Source: Candidatus Shapirobacteria bacterium CG2_30_35_20
GTDB lineage: Bacteria > Patescibacteriota > Microgenomatia > UBA12405
Reading direction: 5' to 3'
Assembly: GCA_001873665.1 (NCBI GenBank)
Contig: MNZO01000035.1
Span: 1-16,514, forward strand
DNA: 16,514 nucleotides
Shown: positions 1 to 6,485 of the stretch, in pieces
How the letters are laid out: the number at the start of each line of letters is the position of its first letter
How positions within the stretch are numbered: position 1 is the stretch's first letter
Notes under the pieces: model-generated
Database searches by the model: none
What the model saw: the letters and a program-made list of their open reading frames with translations, nothing else
What the model was told of the DNA's origin: nothing
Program-made: the position numbers and the translations under genes

Positions 1-127
1 AATTTTTAATTTTTAAATAAAAAAGATAATTGATTTTACCTTATTTTGAAGGGAAATGTGGGAGGGAAAAATCCTCACTGTTTTCAATCTCCCCCTACCC
101 CCTCTTTGACAAGAGGGGGGAAATTAT
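1..127. other. Intergenic region downstream of adk
   Basis: No gene is supported here. The first 30 bases are an AT-rich spacer of the same kind found between the ribosomal genes. Positions 81-120 hold one copy of a hairpin repeat (listed separately). A short open frame on the plus strand crosses the hairpin but has no protein-like features, and I reject it. Confidence 0.6.
81..120. repeat. Interspersed hairpin repeat, copy 1
   Basis: This unit of about 40 bp recurs almost unchanged at 1220-1258 in the same orientation. It starts with TTTTCAATCT, continues with C-runs split by TA, and ends in a hairpin with a 9-bp stem: CCCCCTCTT (98-106), loop TGAC, AAGAGGGGG (111-119). Neither strand has a T-tract directly after the stem, so a repeat is a better reading than an intrinsic terminator. 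It may be a REP-like element mobilised in trans; that part is inference. Confidence 0.75.
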
Positions 128-721
128 TTATTTTATTTTTTCAATAGCTTTAACTATATCCTCAAAAATTGGTTCTATTGGGCGGTTGCCATTGATATCA
201 ATAAATTTACCCTTACCTACAAAATAATCCCTAATGCCTTCGATATTATCGTCATAAAAAGCTTGACGATTGGCGATTTGGGCTGGTGAATTGTCGGAGC
301 GATTTTGGTCTTGAAATTCATCCCCTGCTTTTGTCCGGCGTTTAGATATTTGCTTGAAAGATAGGGTTAAATGGATTAAGGCGGTTAGTGGTGAATTGTT
401 TTTACGCAAAAAAAACTCAATAATTCGACCTTGATTTAAAATACGGGGAAAACCGTCGACAATAAAATTTTTGTATTCGAGTGATTTGAGATGCGAAATT
501 AAAACATCAAAAACTAAATCATCAGGGACTAGTTTTCCATTATCAATATAACCTTTGGCCTCGATACCAAAACCAGATTTCTTGGCCATTTCGTCGCGTA
601 ACAATTGCCCCATGGAAATATGGGTGAGATTATATTTTTCGGCGATTAACTTTGCCTGAGTGGTTTTGCCACAACCTGAAGGACCGATGATGAAGAGATT
701 GAGATTTTTATTGCTATTCAT
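128..721 (-). CDS. adk: Adenylate kinase-like NMP kinase
   Basis: Phosphotransferase expected to convert ATP + AMP to 2 ADP in the cytoplasm. From the chosen start the protein is 197 aa: P-loop GPSGCGKTT at residues 13-21, the NMP-binding stretch with GKLVPDDLV around 62-70, DGFPR at 89-93, and an Arg/Asp-bearing segment (NRSDNS, about 140-145) where the family has its RxDD motif. The Cys-zinc LID insertion is absent, so this is a short-form enzyme. It departs from canonical Adk: the P-loop is not GxPGxGKG, and ISTGD is replaced by ISMGQ. It could therefore be a related NMP kinase. An in-frame ATG at 766 would add 15 unconserved residues lying across two hairpins (749-785); I prefer 721 because it puts the P-loop near the family's usual position. 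Adk commonly follows secY in the spc cluster; here two extra loci separate them. Confidence 0.82.
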   Translation of the reverse strand: MNSNKNLNLFIIGPSGCGKTTQAKLIAEKYNLTHISMGQLLRDEMAKKSGFGIEAKGYIDNGKLVPDDLVFDVLISHLKSLEYKNFIVDGFPRILNQGRIIEFFLRKNNSPLTALIHLTLSFKQISKRRTKAGDEFQDQNRSDNSPAQIANRQAFYDDNIEGIRDYFVGKGKFIDINGNRPIEPIFEDIVKAIEKIK

Positions 722-748
722 ATTGTCAATTTTATTCAAAAACCCTTT

Positions 749-785
749 GTCCATAAGAATGGACATTTCCCTCCACGAGGGAAAT
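749..785. repeat. Two adjacent hairpins at the adk 5' end
   Basis: Two perfect inverted repeats abut. The first is GTCCAT (749-754) and ATGGAC (759-764) around a 4-nt loop. The second is ATTTCCCTC (765-773) and GAGGGAAAT (777-785) around a 3-nt loop. On the minus strand the second stem contains GGAGGG and the alternative adk ATG at 766, so in mRNA it would hide that start. It may be a regulatory hairpin or another palindromic repeat. Confidence 0.6.
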
Positions 786-807
786 TTTCTGAATGATGAT
801 AAATAAT

Positions 808-1059
808 TTATATTTCATAACTCCTTTCTAAAATCTCTTCCTTGATATTATCTGTAACTAATTTTAGAGTTTTTAGAACTTCATCATTAGTATATCTGAT
901 TGTTTTTATTCCGATCATAGATAATTTTATGTCCCGTTCATGATCAAGTTTTTTTTGACCCAAATGGTAGCCACCATCAATTTCTATAGCTAATAATAGT
1001 TTTGAATAATAGAAATCTAAAATAAACTGATCAATTGGTCTTGGGGAAAAGTAATTAAC
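808..1059 (-). pseudogene. DUF559 (Vsr-like endonuclease fold) protein, 5'-truncated
   Basis: The minus strand has an 83-codon open stretch ending in TAA at 808-810. It reads FILDFYYSKLLLAIEIDGGY, then a KKLDHERD stretch, then GIKTIRYTNDEVL. This is the C-terminal part of DUF559, a restriction-endonuclease-like domain related to very-short-patch repair nucleases (FxxDFY, the AIEIDG acidic core, the R-F/Y-TNDEV end). An in-frame TAA at 1060-1062 closes the frame and there is no early start codon. The usual N-terminal third (an xPxE-xxLW type helix and the Lys/Arg-rich first strand) is not visible upstream, where AT-rich sequence and the inverted repeat begin. I read it as a decayed gene. Domain recognition is from sequence pattern only. 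Confidence 0.78.
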
Positions 1060-1137
1060 TTATTCAACTGTTTACAAAATGTAAATGTTTGGGTACAGAA
1101 ATTTTGTTAATTTAATTATTGACTAATGGAATATGTC

Positions 1138-1165
1138 GTAGAGACGCCCCGTGGGGCGTCTCTAC
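1138..1165. repeat. Perfect inverted repeat, 13-bp arms
   Basis: The left arm GTAGAGACGCCCC (1138-1150) and right arm GGGGCGTCTCTAC (1153-1165) pair perfectly around GT. The element is GC-rich within very AT-rich flanks, as expected of a mobile palindromic (REP or MITE-like) unit. There is no T-tract after it on either strand, so it is not an obvious terminator. Confidence 0.85.
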
Positions 1166-1219
1166 ACGGAATTGAAAAGGCCGAATATTGGGGAATAAAC
1201 GCATCGAAACAAACAATGG

Positions 1220-1258
1220 TTTTCAATCTCCCCTAACCCCTCTTTGACAAGAGGGGGA
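1220..1258. repeat. Interspersed hairpin repeat, copy 2
   Basis: Second copy of the unit at 81-120, in the same orientation, differing only in the length and spacing of the C-runs. The hairpin is CCCCTCTT (1237-1244), loop TGAC, AAGAGGGG (1249-1256). The two copies bracket adk and the DUF559 remnant. Confidence 0.75.
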
Positions 1259-1317
1259 TAAAAAAATTAGTAAGATAATTTTTCGCAATAATGCAAAATT
1301 AAATTGATTTTAGAAAA

Positions 1318-1593
1318 CTATATTTTTTCTGCTTGGCATGCAGACCCATCAACAATGACTTCCGTTGGTGTAAAACCACCAAGGAATGGAGTTACAAAAT
1401 CAACACGAATTACTGGACAGTCATGAGAACATTCACCCCCATTAGATTTGCGGGCCAAACATTTCCCAGACATCCCCTTAGTTAGCTTTTTGCCAGGCTG
1501 AATGTTAATCTCAATTTTAGGATCAAGAAATAAATGTCTTGCAGGATGATAATCGGTCATGTGAGAACAATCAAGTCCTGTAAATATAGCCAT
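1318..1593 (-). CDS. Hypothetical Cys-rich 91-aa protein
   Basis: I do not recognise a family. The 91-residue protein has no signal peptide or membrane segment. It has five cysteines (9, 45, 55, 59, 86) and several histidines (11, 16, 20, 57). The cluster KSNGGECSHDCPVIRV with a C-x3-C spacing could bind a metal, but this is a guess. The C-terminal part (VDFVTPFLGGFTPTEVIVDG) looks like alternating beta strands. It begins 28 nt after the secY stop, so it may be co-transcribed. TATAAT on the minus strand at about 1601-1606 could give it its own leaderless start, but no good -35 box is present. Codon use and composition resemble the neighbours. It is probably a real gene because the frame fills the gap cleanly and the protein composition is normal. 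Confidence 0.6.
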   Translation of the reverse strand: MAIFTGLDCSHMTDYHPARHLFLDPKIEINIQPGKKLTKGMSGKCLARKSNGGECSHDCPVIRVDFVTPFLGGFTPTEVIVDGSACQAEKI

Positions 1594-1621
1594 GGTGGAT
1601 TATAACCCAAGAAACGTATTA

Positions 1622-2902
1622 CTAATAGCTTAATTTTTCGTAATGGTGCATTTGGACGACGTTTTCGATTTTACGGGTAAGTTCGAGAATGACCGAGACG
1701 ACGATTAAAACACTAGTACCGCCGATAGTTAGGGAAGTTACTCCTGTCATTTTTTGGATTATGGATGGGACGACCGCAATTAAGCCTAAAAACACTGCCC
1801 CAATTAAAACAACTCGATTTAACAAAAATTGGAGGCGTTTTTCGGTAGCAATACCAGGACGAATACCGGGCATAAAACCACCAGATTTGCGAAGTTCATC
1901 GGCAACATCGTGAGGTTTAAAGACAACTGAGGCATAGAAAAAAGTAAAGGCAATCACTAAAACAAAATAAAAAATGATGTGGGTGGTGCTAGTTTGAGCA
2001 AAAATTTTGGTCAATTGATAGGCAAAACTAGCCACGACAGGGTTACTGTTCTTTAGTAGTGCTTGTCCTAATAATGATGGTAAGGAAGCCAAAGATACGG
2101 CAAAAATAATAGGCATAACTCCAGCAACATTGACCTTCATGGGTAGATAGGTAACTTGAGCCCGCTTGGCATAATTAATAGGAACGCGTAAAACTGCTTC
2201 TTCGACCATAACGACGGCCAAAATTATACCAAAGGCAATAGCGGCAAATAATAAAATATTAAACAGAGTTTCGGGATTGGAAAAATCGGATAAAGCTAGG
2301 GTTTGAAAAAGACCGACAGGGAGGCGAGAAATAATACCAGCAAAGATGATAATGGAAATACCGTTTCCCACCCCAAAATCATTAATTAATTCTCCTAGGA
2401 ATATCATAATCATGGTACCGGCCACCATAGAAGTAATAAGAGCAGTCATAGTAATAATATTTAGACCGCCAATAATATTTTGAGAATGCAAAATTCCATA
2501 CATGGCAAATGCCTGAAAAGCGGCTAATGGAATAGTAATTATGCGAGTGTATTGGTTAATTTTGGCCCGACCATACTCCCCTTCTTTTTGTAAAGCCTTA
2601 AGTTCGGGAATAACAAAAGCTAGCATTTGCAACATAATTGAAGCATTGATATATGGATTTAAACCAAGAGCAGCAATAGAAAAATTGGCCAAAGTACCGC
2701 CCGAAAAAATATCGAGTAGTGACAAAAGTTGATTTTGGGCAAAAAAAGATCGCAATAAAGTTAAATTGACTCCCGGAACAGGAATGTGAGCAATAAAACG
2801 AAATAAAACTAAAATACCAAGAGTTATTAATATTTTCTTTTTGAGAATCGGAGTTTTTAGACCTTCGAAATAGATAGAGAGAGATTTTACCAAATAGTTC
2901 AT
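1622..2902 (-). CDS. secY: Protein translocase subunit SecY
   Basis: Pore-forming subunit of the SecYEG translocon in the cytoplasmic membrane, exporting unfolded proteins with SecA and inserting membrane proteins from ribosomes. The 426-aa protein is of usual length with about ten hydrophobic helices. IPVPGVN follows TM1 (residues 40-46). GGFMPGIRPG (341-350) is the conserved loop before TM9. The C-terminal tail RKIENVVQMHHYEKLSY is charged. Start: ATG at 2902 overlaps the rplO TGA by 4 nt (ATGA), giving translational coupling, and this fits the conserved N-terminus. It is the last gene of the spc block here; the genes that often follow (map, infA, rpmJ, rpsM) are not in the window. Confidence 0.97.
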   Translation of the reverse strand: MNYLVKSLSIYFEGLKTPILKKKILITLGILVLFRFIAHIPVPGVNLTLLRSFFAQNQLLSLLDIFSGGTLANFSIAALGLNPYINASIMLQMLAFVIPELKALQKEGEYGRAKINQYTRIITIPLAAFQAFAMYGILHSQNIIGGLNIITMTALITSMVAGTMIMIFLGELINDFGVGNGISIIIFAGIISRLPVGLFQTLALSDFSNPETLFNILLFAAIAFGIILAVVMVEEAVLRVPINYAKRAQVTYLPMKVNVAGVMPIIFAVSLASLPSLLGQALLKNSNPVVASFAYQLTKIFAQTSTTHIIFYFVLVIAFTFFYASVVFKPHDVADELRKSGGFMPGIRPGIATEKRLQFLLNRVVLIGAVFLGLIAVVPSIIQKMTGVTSLTIGGTSVLIVVSVILELTRKIENVVQMHHYEKLSY

Positions 2903-3333
2903 GCTTCTATCTTAGCACGGGCAGCAGCTGACAACTTAACATCCGTAAAAGTTAGCTTTTTGGTCAACTCTCCAGCTGATAAAATCTTGACCCCAAATTT
3001 TTGACGACGAATGTCTAAATGTGAAAATTTTTCAAAAATGGTTTGGACAGATACAATTTCACCACTTTTGTAAAATTTTTCAATTTGGGCTAGGGTTATT
3101 ATTTCTGGTTTTGGTAAAGCATTGGTGCGATGTTTACCACGTAAAAATGGTAAACGTTTAATCCAGCCTTTTTTTATTTTAGTACCATCAAAGGTTAATT
3201 TGACTTTACCTCGGACTTTACGACCTTTAGCCCCTCGACCAGTAGTGTGACCGCCAACACCAGAACCAATACCACGACCAACTCTTTTCTGAGCCTTAGT
3301 GGTTGTTTTAATTAAATTGTTGAGTGTGTCCAT
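2899..3333 (-). CDS. rplO: 50S ribosomal protein L15
   Basis: Late-assembly protein of the large subunit that binds 23S rRNA. Its 144 aa match the usual bacterial size. The Gly/Arg-rich N-terminal extension (VGRGIGSGVGGHTTGRGAKG) that threads into rRNA is present, followed by the globular domain ending in KIEA. It ends in TGA overlapping secY, which shows TGA is a stop in this organism. Upstream, a 123-bp AT-rich spacer takes the place where rpmD (L30) lies in most bacteria. No Shine-Dalgarno sequence precedes the ATG. Confidence 0.96.
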   Translation of the reverse strand: MDTLNNLIKTTTKAQKRVGRGIGSGVGGHTTGRGAKGRKVRGKVKLTFDGTKIKKGWIKRLPFLRGKHRTNALPKPEIITLAQIEKFYKSGEIVSVQTIFEKFSHLDIRRQKFGVKILSAGELTKKLTFTDVKLSAAARAKIEA

Positions 3334-3456
3334 ATGGTTAAAAAATTTTTAATTTGAAATTTGAAATTTTAAATCAATTTAAAATGTTTAAATTTAAAAT
3401 TTTAAAATTATGATTTAAAAATTGATTAAAAATTAAAAATTAAAAATTGTAAATTA
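3334..3456. repeat. AT-rich spacer at the position of rpmD
   Basis: The 123 bp are almost pure A/T, built of AATTTTAAA-like and TTAAAAATTAAAAATT-like words. No open frame resembling L30 (about 60 aa) is present on either strand. The segment near 3421-3447 is the reverse complement of spacer sequence seen near 5003-5030 and 9139-9158, so these spacers share repeat units. Confidence 0.7.
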
Positions 3457-3933
3457 TTATAACGATTTAAGTGCTTTAAAGGTAGCCATGACGTTGACTG
3501 ATTTGTTTTTTGAACCAATGATTTTACTGACCAAATCTTGGATACCGGCTAGTTCAATGACAGCACGAACAGGTCCACCAGCAATTAAACCACTACCTTT
3601 TTTGCCAGGTCGAAGCATAACAATGGCTCCTTTAAATTTTAATGTCATAGCTGTGGAAATAGTTCCATTAACAATGGGAATAGAAACTAATGATTTTTGG
3701 GCTTTTTTGATGGCTTTGGCAATAGCATCGGCAACTGATTTGGCCCGAGCATGACCAAGACCAACCCGAGACTTTTTGTCACCAGAAACAACTAGGGCAG
3801 TAAAAGAAACTTGATTGCCCCCCTTGGTTTTTTTGGAGACCCTTTTGATTTCCATAACTTTATCAGTAAATTCACTGACTGGTTTTTCGTATTTTTCGAA
3901 ACGGGCTCGTTGATTATTTTGGGATGTATCCAT
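3457..3933 (-). CDS. rpsE: 30S ribosomal protein S5
   Basis: Small-subunit protein near the mRNA entry channel, involved in decoding accuracy. The 158-aa sequence has the N-terminal dsRBD-like half (IKRVSKKTKGGNQVSFTALV) and the C-terminal half with SGLIAGGPVRAVIELAGI, the most conserved segment of S5. The N-terminal 25 residues are Asn/Gln/Glu-rich and unconserved, as is usual for this family. It lies 7 nt after rplR, consistent with co-transcription. Confidence 0.96.
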   Translation of the reverse strand: MDTSQNNQRARFEKYEKPVSEFTDKVMEIKRVSKKTKGGNQVSFTALVVSGDKKSRVGLGHARAKSVADAIAKAIKKAQKSLVSIPIVNGTISTAMTLKFKGAIVMLRPGKKGSGLIAGGPVRAVIELAGIQDLVSKIIGSKNKSVNVMATFKALKSL

Positions 3934-3940
3934 ATTTTTA

Positions 3941-4288
3941 TTAAAATTTTAAGCCTCCCTCACGGGCGGCATTGGCTAATGCTTTGACGCGACCGTGATA
4001 ACGGTATGAACCACGGTCAAAACGAATGTGGGCTAATTTTTTGGTGATAGCAAGTTTGGCAATGGCCGTACCGACGACAGCCGCTTGCTCGGTTTTGGTA
4101 CCTTTGGTTAATTTTAAAGTTTTAGTTGAAGTGGAAACTAAGGTTTTGCCGTGTTTGTCATCAATAATTTGGACCCAAATGTGACAATTAGAACGAAAAA
4201 CAGTTAGACGAGGAACACCTAAGTTTTGGGAAATTTTGCTTCTGACTCGAACTTGACGTCGCAATTTGGTGTTATGGATAATTGACAT
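3941..4288 (-). CDS. rplR: 50S ribosomal protein L18
   Basis: Binds 5S rRNA with L5 and L25 in the central protuberance. The 115-aa length is normal. The basic N-terminus (KLRRQVRVRSKI) precedes LTVFRSNCHIWVQIIDD, and FDRGSYRYHGRVKALANAAREGGLKF is the typical end of L18 (given here in outline: FDRG, YHGRVKALA, REGGL). A 166-bp AT-rich spacer separates it from rplF, unusual inside the spc block. Confidence 0.96.
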   Translation of the reverse strand: MSIIHNTKLRRQVRVRSKISQNLGVPRLTVFRSNCHIWVQIIDDKHGKTLVSTSTKTLKLTKGTKTEQAAVVGTAIAKLAITKKLAHIRFDRGSYRYHGRVKALANAAREGGLKF

Positions 4289-4454
4289 ATTTTTTATTTA
4301 ATTTAAGTTCCAAGATACAAATTCCAAGTATTCCAAACAATTACCAATTTCTAAAATTACAATGACCAAACTTTTTGGTTATTGAATTATTGGTTATTGT
4401 TATTTGTTTGTTTCTTGTTTTATTGGTTATTGGTTATTAATTTGTAACTTAAAA
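4289..4454. repeat. AT-rich spacer with ATTGGTTATT words
   Basis: A 166-bp non-coding gap between rplF and rplR. ATTGGTTATT occurs at 4389-4398, 4422-4431 and 4429-4438, with further partial copies, plus CCAA-containing words near 4309-4345. There are no stable hairpins and no open frame worth calling. It may be expanded by slippage. Confidence 0.65.
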
Positions 4455-4994
4455 TTAAGCCTTCGCGGTTTTACCGGCTTTTAACTTAATAAATTCGTTT
4501 AAATAACGAATACCTTTACCTTTGTAGGGTTCGGGTGGGCGGATTTTACGGATGTTACTGGCAACTTGACCGACTATAGTTTTGTCAAGGCCAGAGACGA
4601 TAATTTTGGTGTCATCGTTAACGGTAAAAACAACATCTTTGGGAGCAGTAATAAAAACAGGATGAATAAATCCAGCAATGACAGTTAATTTATCACCCGA
4701 AACAGAGGCTTTGTAACCAGTACCACGAACTTCGAGCTCTTTTTGCCAACCAGTAACAACTCCGATAATCATATTGTTTATATGGGCACGAATGGCACCG
4801 TGATTGGATCGAGTTTTTTTATCCTCAGATAAACGAGTAACGGTTAAAATATTTTCCAAAACAGTAACTTCGATACGAGCAGGGAGATTTAAAGTTAAAA
4901 CACCTTTTGGACCCGTAACAGTAACAATAGATTTATCGACAGCTACGGTGACATTTTCTGGTATGGTAATTAATTGACGGCCAATTCTTGACAT
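4455..4994 (-). CDS. rplF: 50S ribosomal protein L6
   Basis: Large-subunit protein near the GTPase-associated centre and the sarcin-ricin loop. At 179 aa it is of usual length, with two tandem repeats of the same fold. MSRIGRQLITIPENV opens the first, and the second carries the signature region with IRKIRPPEPYKGKGIRY, where PEPYKGKGI is the family motif. The basic C-terminal tail KLKAGKTAKA is normal. Confidence 0.96.
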   Translation of the reverse strand: MSRIGRQLITIPENVTVAVDKSIVTVTGPKGVLTLNLPARIEVTVLENILTVTRLSEDKKTRSNHGAIRAHINNMIIGVVTGWQKELEVRGTGYKASVSGDKLTVIAGFIHPVFITAPKDVVFTVNDDTKIIVSGLDKTIVGQVASNIRKIRPPEPYKGKGIRYLNEFIKLKAGKTAKA

Positions 4995-5065
4995 AAGTCT
5001 AATTTACAATTTACAATTTTTAATTTTTAATGAAAGGATAAATTTAAGCATAAATTTATTATTAA
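4995..5065. repeat. AT-rich spacer between rpsH and rplF
   Basis: This 71-bp gap carries AATTTACAATTTACAATTTT and TTAATTTTTAATG words also found, directly or inverted, in other spacers of the window. No coding potential or hairpin stands out. Confidence 0.55.
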
Positions 5066-5434
5066 TTACCAAATTTGAGCAATGAGCTCACCTCCCACTT
5101 TTTTGGCCACAGCTTCGCGTTGAGACAAAAGACCAAGTGAAGTGGAAATAATAATTAATGATTTGGGTGATTTTCCCCAAGGAATATTGTGAGAATTAAC
5201 ATAAAGATGACGACCAGGTTTAGATAAAATTTCGATATCCGAAACAACAGGACTAATAATAGTCAAAAGATGAGTTTCATCATCAACCGTAAAATCGGTA
5301 ATAAAATGATGTTTCTTTAGTTTTTCACAAATATTTCGGGAAAAAGAAGAATTGATAGCCGTAAAAGACTTTCTCGAGCTTCGAGAAGCATTTTTGACCC
5401 TAATTAATAAATCGCAGTATAAAGAGTTCATCAT
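5066..5434 (-). CDS. rpsH: 30S ribosomal protein S8
   Basis: Primary 16S rRNA-binding protein of the central domain. The 122-aa form is slightly shorter than the usual 130; the reduction lies in the middle, before the SKPG motif. The N-terminus DLLIRVKNAS corresponds to the family's DMLTRIRNA, and ISTSLGLLSQREAVAKKVGG to the C-terminal signature ISTSxGxMTDxEA, ending in the conserved final Trp. Two adjacent ATGs (5434 and 5431) are equally possible starts. It lies 11 nt after rpsZ. In many bacteria S8 represses the spc operon by binding mRNA near rplE; I could not identify such a site here. Confidence 0.94.
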   Translation of the reverse strand: MMNSLYCDLLIRVKNASRSSRKSFTAINSSFSRNICEKLKKHHFITDFTVDDETHLLTIISPVVSDIEILSKPGRHLYVNSHNIPWGKSPKSLIIISTSLGLLSQREAVAKKVGGELIAQIW

Positions 5435-5445
5435 ATATTTATTTT

Positions 5446-5631
5446 TTACCAGCTGGCTCTTCTGACTCCGGGGAGCATACCGGTATCGGCTAACTTTCTA
5501 AAACATAATCGACACAAGCCAAAAGCACGAATAAAGGCGCGAGGTCGACCACAAACTTGGCAACGATTGTGATAGCGATTGGAGAAACGTAATTTTTTGG
5601 TTTCTCGATATATTTTTGCAGTAGTAGCCAT
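5446..5631 (-). CDS. rpsZ: 30S ribosomal protein S14, zinc-binding type
   Basis: Head protein of the small subunit. At 61 aa this is the short zinc-ribbon form. Four cysteines at residues 24, 27, 40 and 43 (CQVC and CRLC) coordinate zinc in the family, and the end GMLPGVRRASW is the classic S14 signature. The ATG shares one base with the rplE TAA stop (TAATG), so translation is probably coupled. Confidence 0.97.
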   Translation of the reverse strand: MATTAKIYRETKKLRFSNRYHNRCQVCGRPRAFIRAFGLCRLCFRKLADTGMLPGVRRASW

Positions 5632-6161
5632 TATTTTGTAAAGGGAAAACCTAGGGTGGATAATAACATTTTTGAGTCATCAATTGAAGAGGCAGATATG
5701 TTTAGAGTGACTTGCACACCGCGAATAGCACCAACAGCATCAAGATCAACTTCAGGAAAGTACGTCTGGTCGCGAATAGTAAGACTATAATTACCTTGAC
5801 CATCAAAAGAAGTTAGGGGGAGACCTTTGAAATCACGAAGGCGAGGCAAAACTAAATTGAATAATTTGTCAACAAAATCGTACATACGAGTACCACGGAG
5901 AGTTACTTTTAAAGCTAAAGGGTCGTTTTCGCGCAATTTAAAAGTGGAAACTGATTTTTTGGATAAACGTAAAGATGGTTTTTGACCGGTAATAGCAATT
6001 AATTCTTTTTCGGCTAAGGCTAGAGCTTCTTTGCTTTCACGGGCGTCTTTGACACGATAGTTAATAACCACTTTATTTAATTTTGGGAGGGAAAAAATAT
6101 TGCGTTTTTTACCAAATTTTTCGATGAGTAATTTATTAATTTCGGTAGGGGTGTAAATCAT
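5631..6161 (-). CDS. rplE: 50S ribosomal protein L5
   Basis: Binds 5S rRNA and contacts the P-site tRNA and bridge B1b. The 176-aa protein matches the family. Visible landmarks are NKVVINYRVKDA near the N-terminus, ITGQKPSLRLSKKSVSTFKL (family: TGQKPxxTxAkkSIA.FKlR), and the DFKGLPLTSFDGQGNYSLTI region (family: RDFRGL...FDGxGNYxxGI). The start is 2 nt after the rplX stop and the stop overlaps rpsZ by one base. Confidence 0.96.
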   Translation of the reverse strand: MIYTPTEINKLLIEKFGKKRNIFSLPKLNKVVINYRVKDARESKEALALAEKELIAITGQKPSLRLSKKSVSTFKLRENDPLALKVTLRGTRMYDFVDKLFNLVLPRLRDFKGLPLTSFDGQGNYSLTIRDQTYFPEVDLDAVGAIRGVQVTLNISASSIDDSKMLLSTLGFPFTK

Positions 6162-6163
6162 AG

Positions 6164-6481
6164 TTATGTTTTCTTAATTAATGGAGCTTGACATTTTTTA
6201 CAAATACGGGTTTTGATACCATTTTTGTCAATATTATAACCAACACGAACAGTTTTGGAACAAGAAGGACAGATTAAAGCGACTTTGGAAACTAAAATCG
6301 ATCGTTCTTTTTCGACTATTCCACCTTTTTGACCATTTTGAGGTTTGACGTGTTTTTTGAACATATTTAAACCTTTAACGATAATTTTTGAAACTTTGGG
6401 AAAAGAGGCAATAACTTCACCACTACGACCTTTGTCTTTGCCCAACAACACTTTGACTTGATCACCTTTAATTATTTTCAT
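6164..6481 (-). CDS. rplX: 50S ribosomal protein L24
   Basis: Assembly initiator of the large subunit, binding 23S rRNA near the exit tunnel. I start it at the ATG at 6481 (105 aa, MKIIKGDQVKVLLGKDKGRS), which matches the KOW-motif N-terminus of L24. An upstream in-frame ATG at 6514 would add 11 residues inside rplN without family support. A full AAGGAGGT lies at 6493-6500, 11 nt before the chosen start. The C-terminal half has CPSC (71-74) and CKKC (94-97), a zinc-ribbon-like pair common in bacterial L24. Confidence 0.95.
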   Translation of the reverse strand: MKIIKGDQVKVLLGKDKGRSGEVIASFPKVSKIIVKGLNMFKKHVKPQNGQKGGIVEKERSILVSKVALICPSCSKTVRVGYNIDKNGIKTRICKKCQAPLIKKT

Positions 6482-6485
6482 ATTT

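Larger units (their letters stand above)
786..1317. other. Gene-poor patch between adk and the 91-aa gene
   Basis: No intact gene is present. From left to right it holds the truncated DUF559 frame (808-1059), AT-rich sequence, a perfect inverted repeat (1138-1165), a second copy of the hairpin repeat (1220-1258) and AT-rich sequence up to the 91-aa gene. This is the only region of the window with clear signs of gene decay and several palindromic repeats together. Confidence 0.7.

Noticed and set aside
98..119. Hairpins at 98-119 and 1237-1256 as intrinsic terminators
   Set aside because: No U-tract directly follows the stem on either strand, and the surrounding sequence is repeated with them, so a dispersed repeat explains them better.
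2899..2901. TGA as a possible sense codon (Gly), as in some CPR lineages
   Set aside because: rplO and the antitoxin both end at TGA exactly where their families end, and no gene has internal TGA.
4289..4454. CRISPR-like array suspected from repeated words in the spacers
   Set aside because: The words are about 10 bp, irregularly spaced, A/T only, with no unique spacers and no cas genes.
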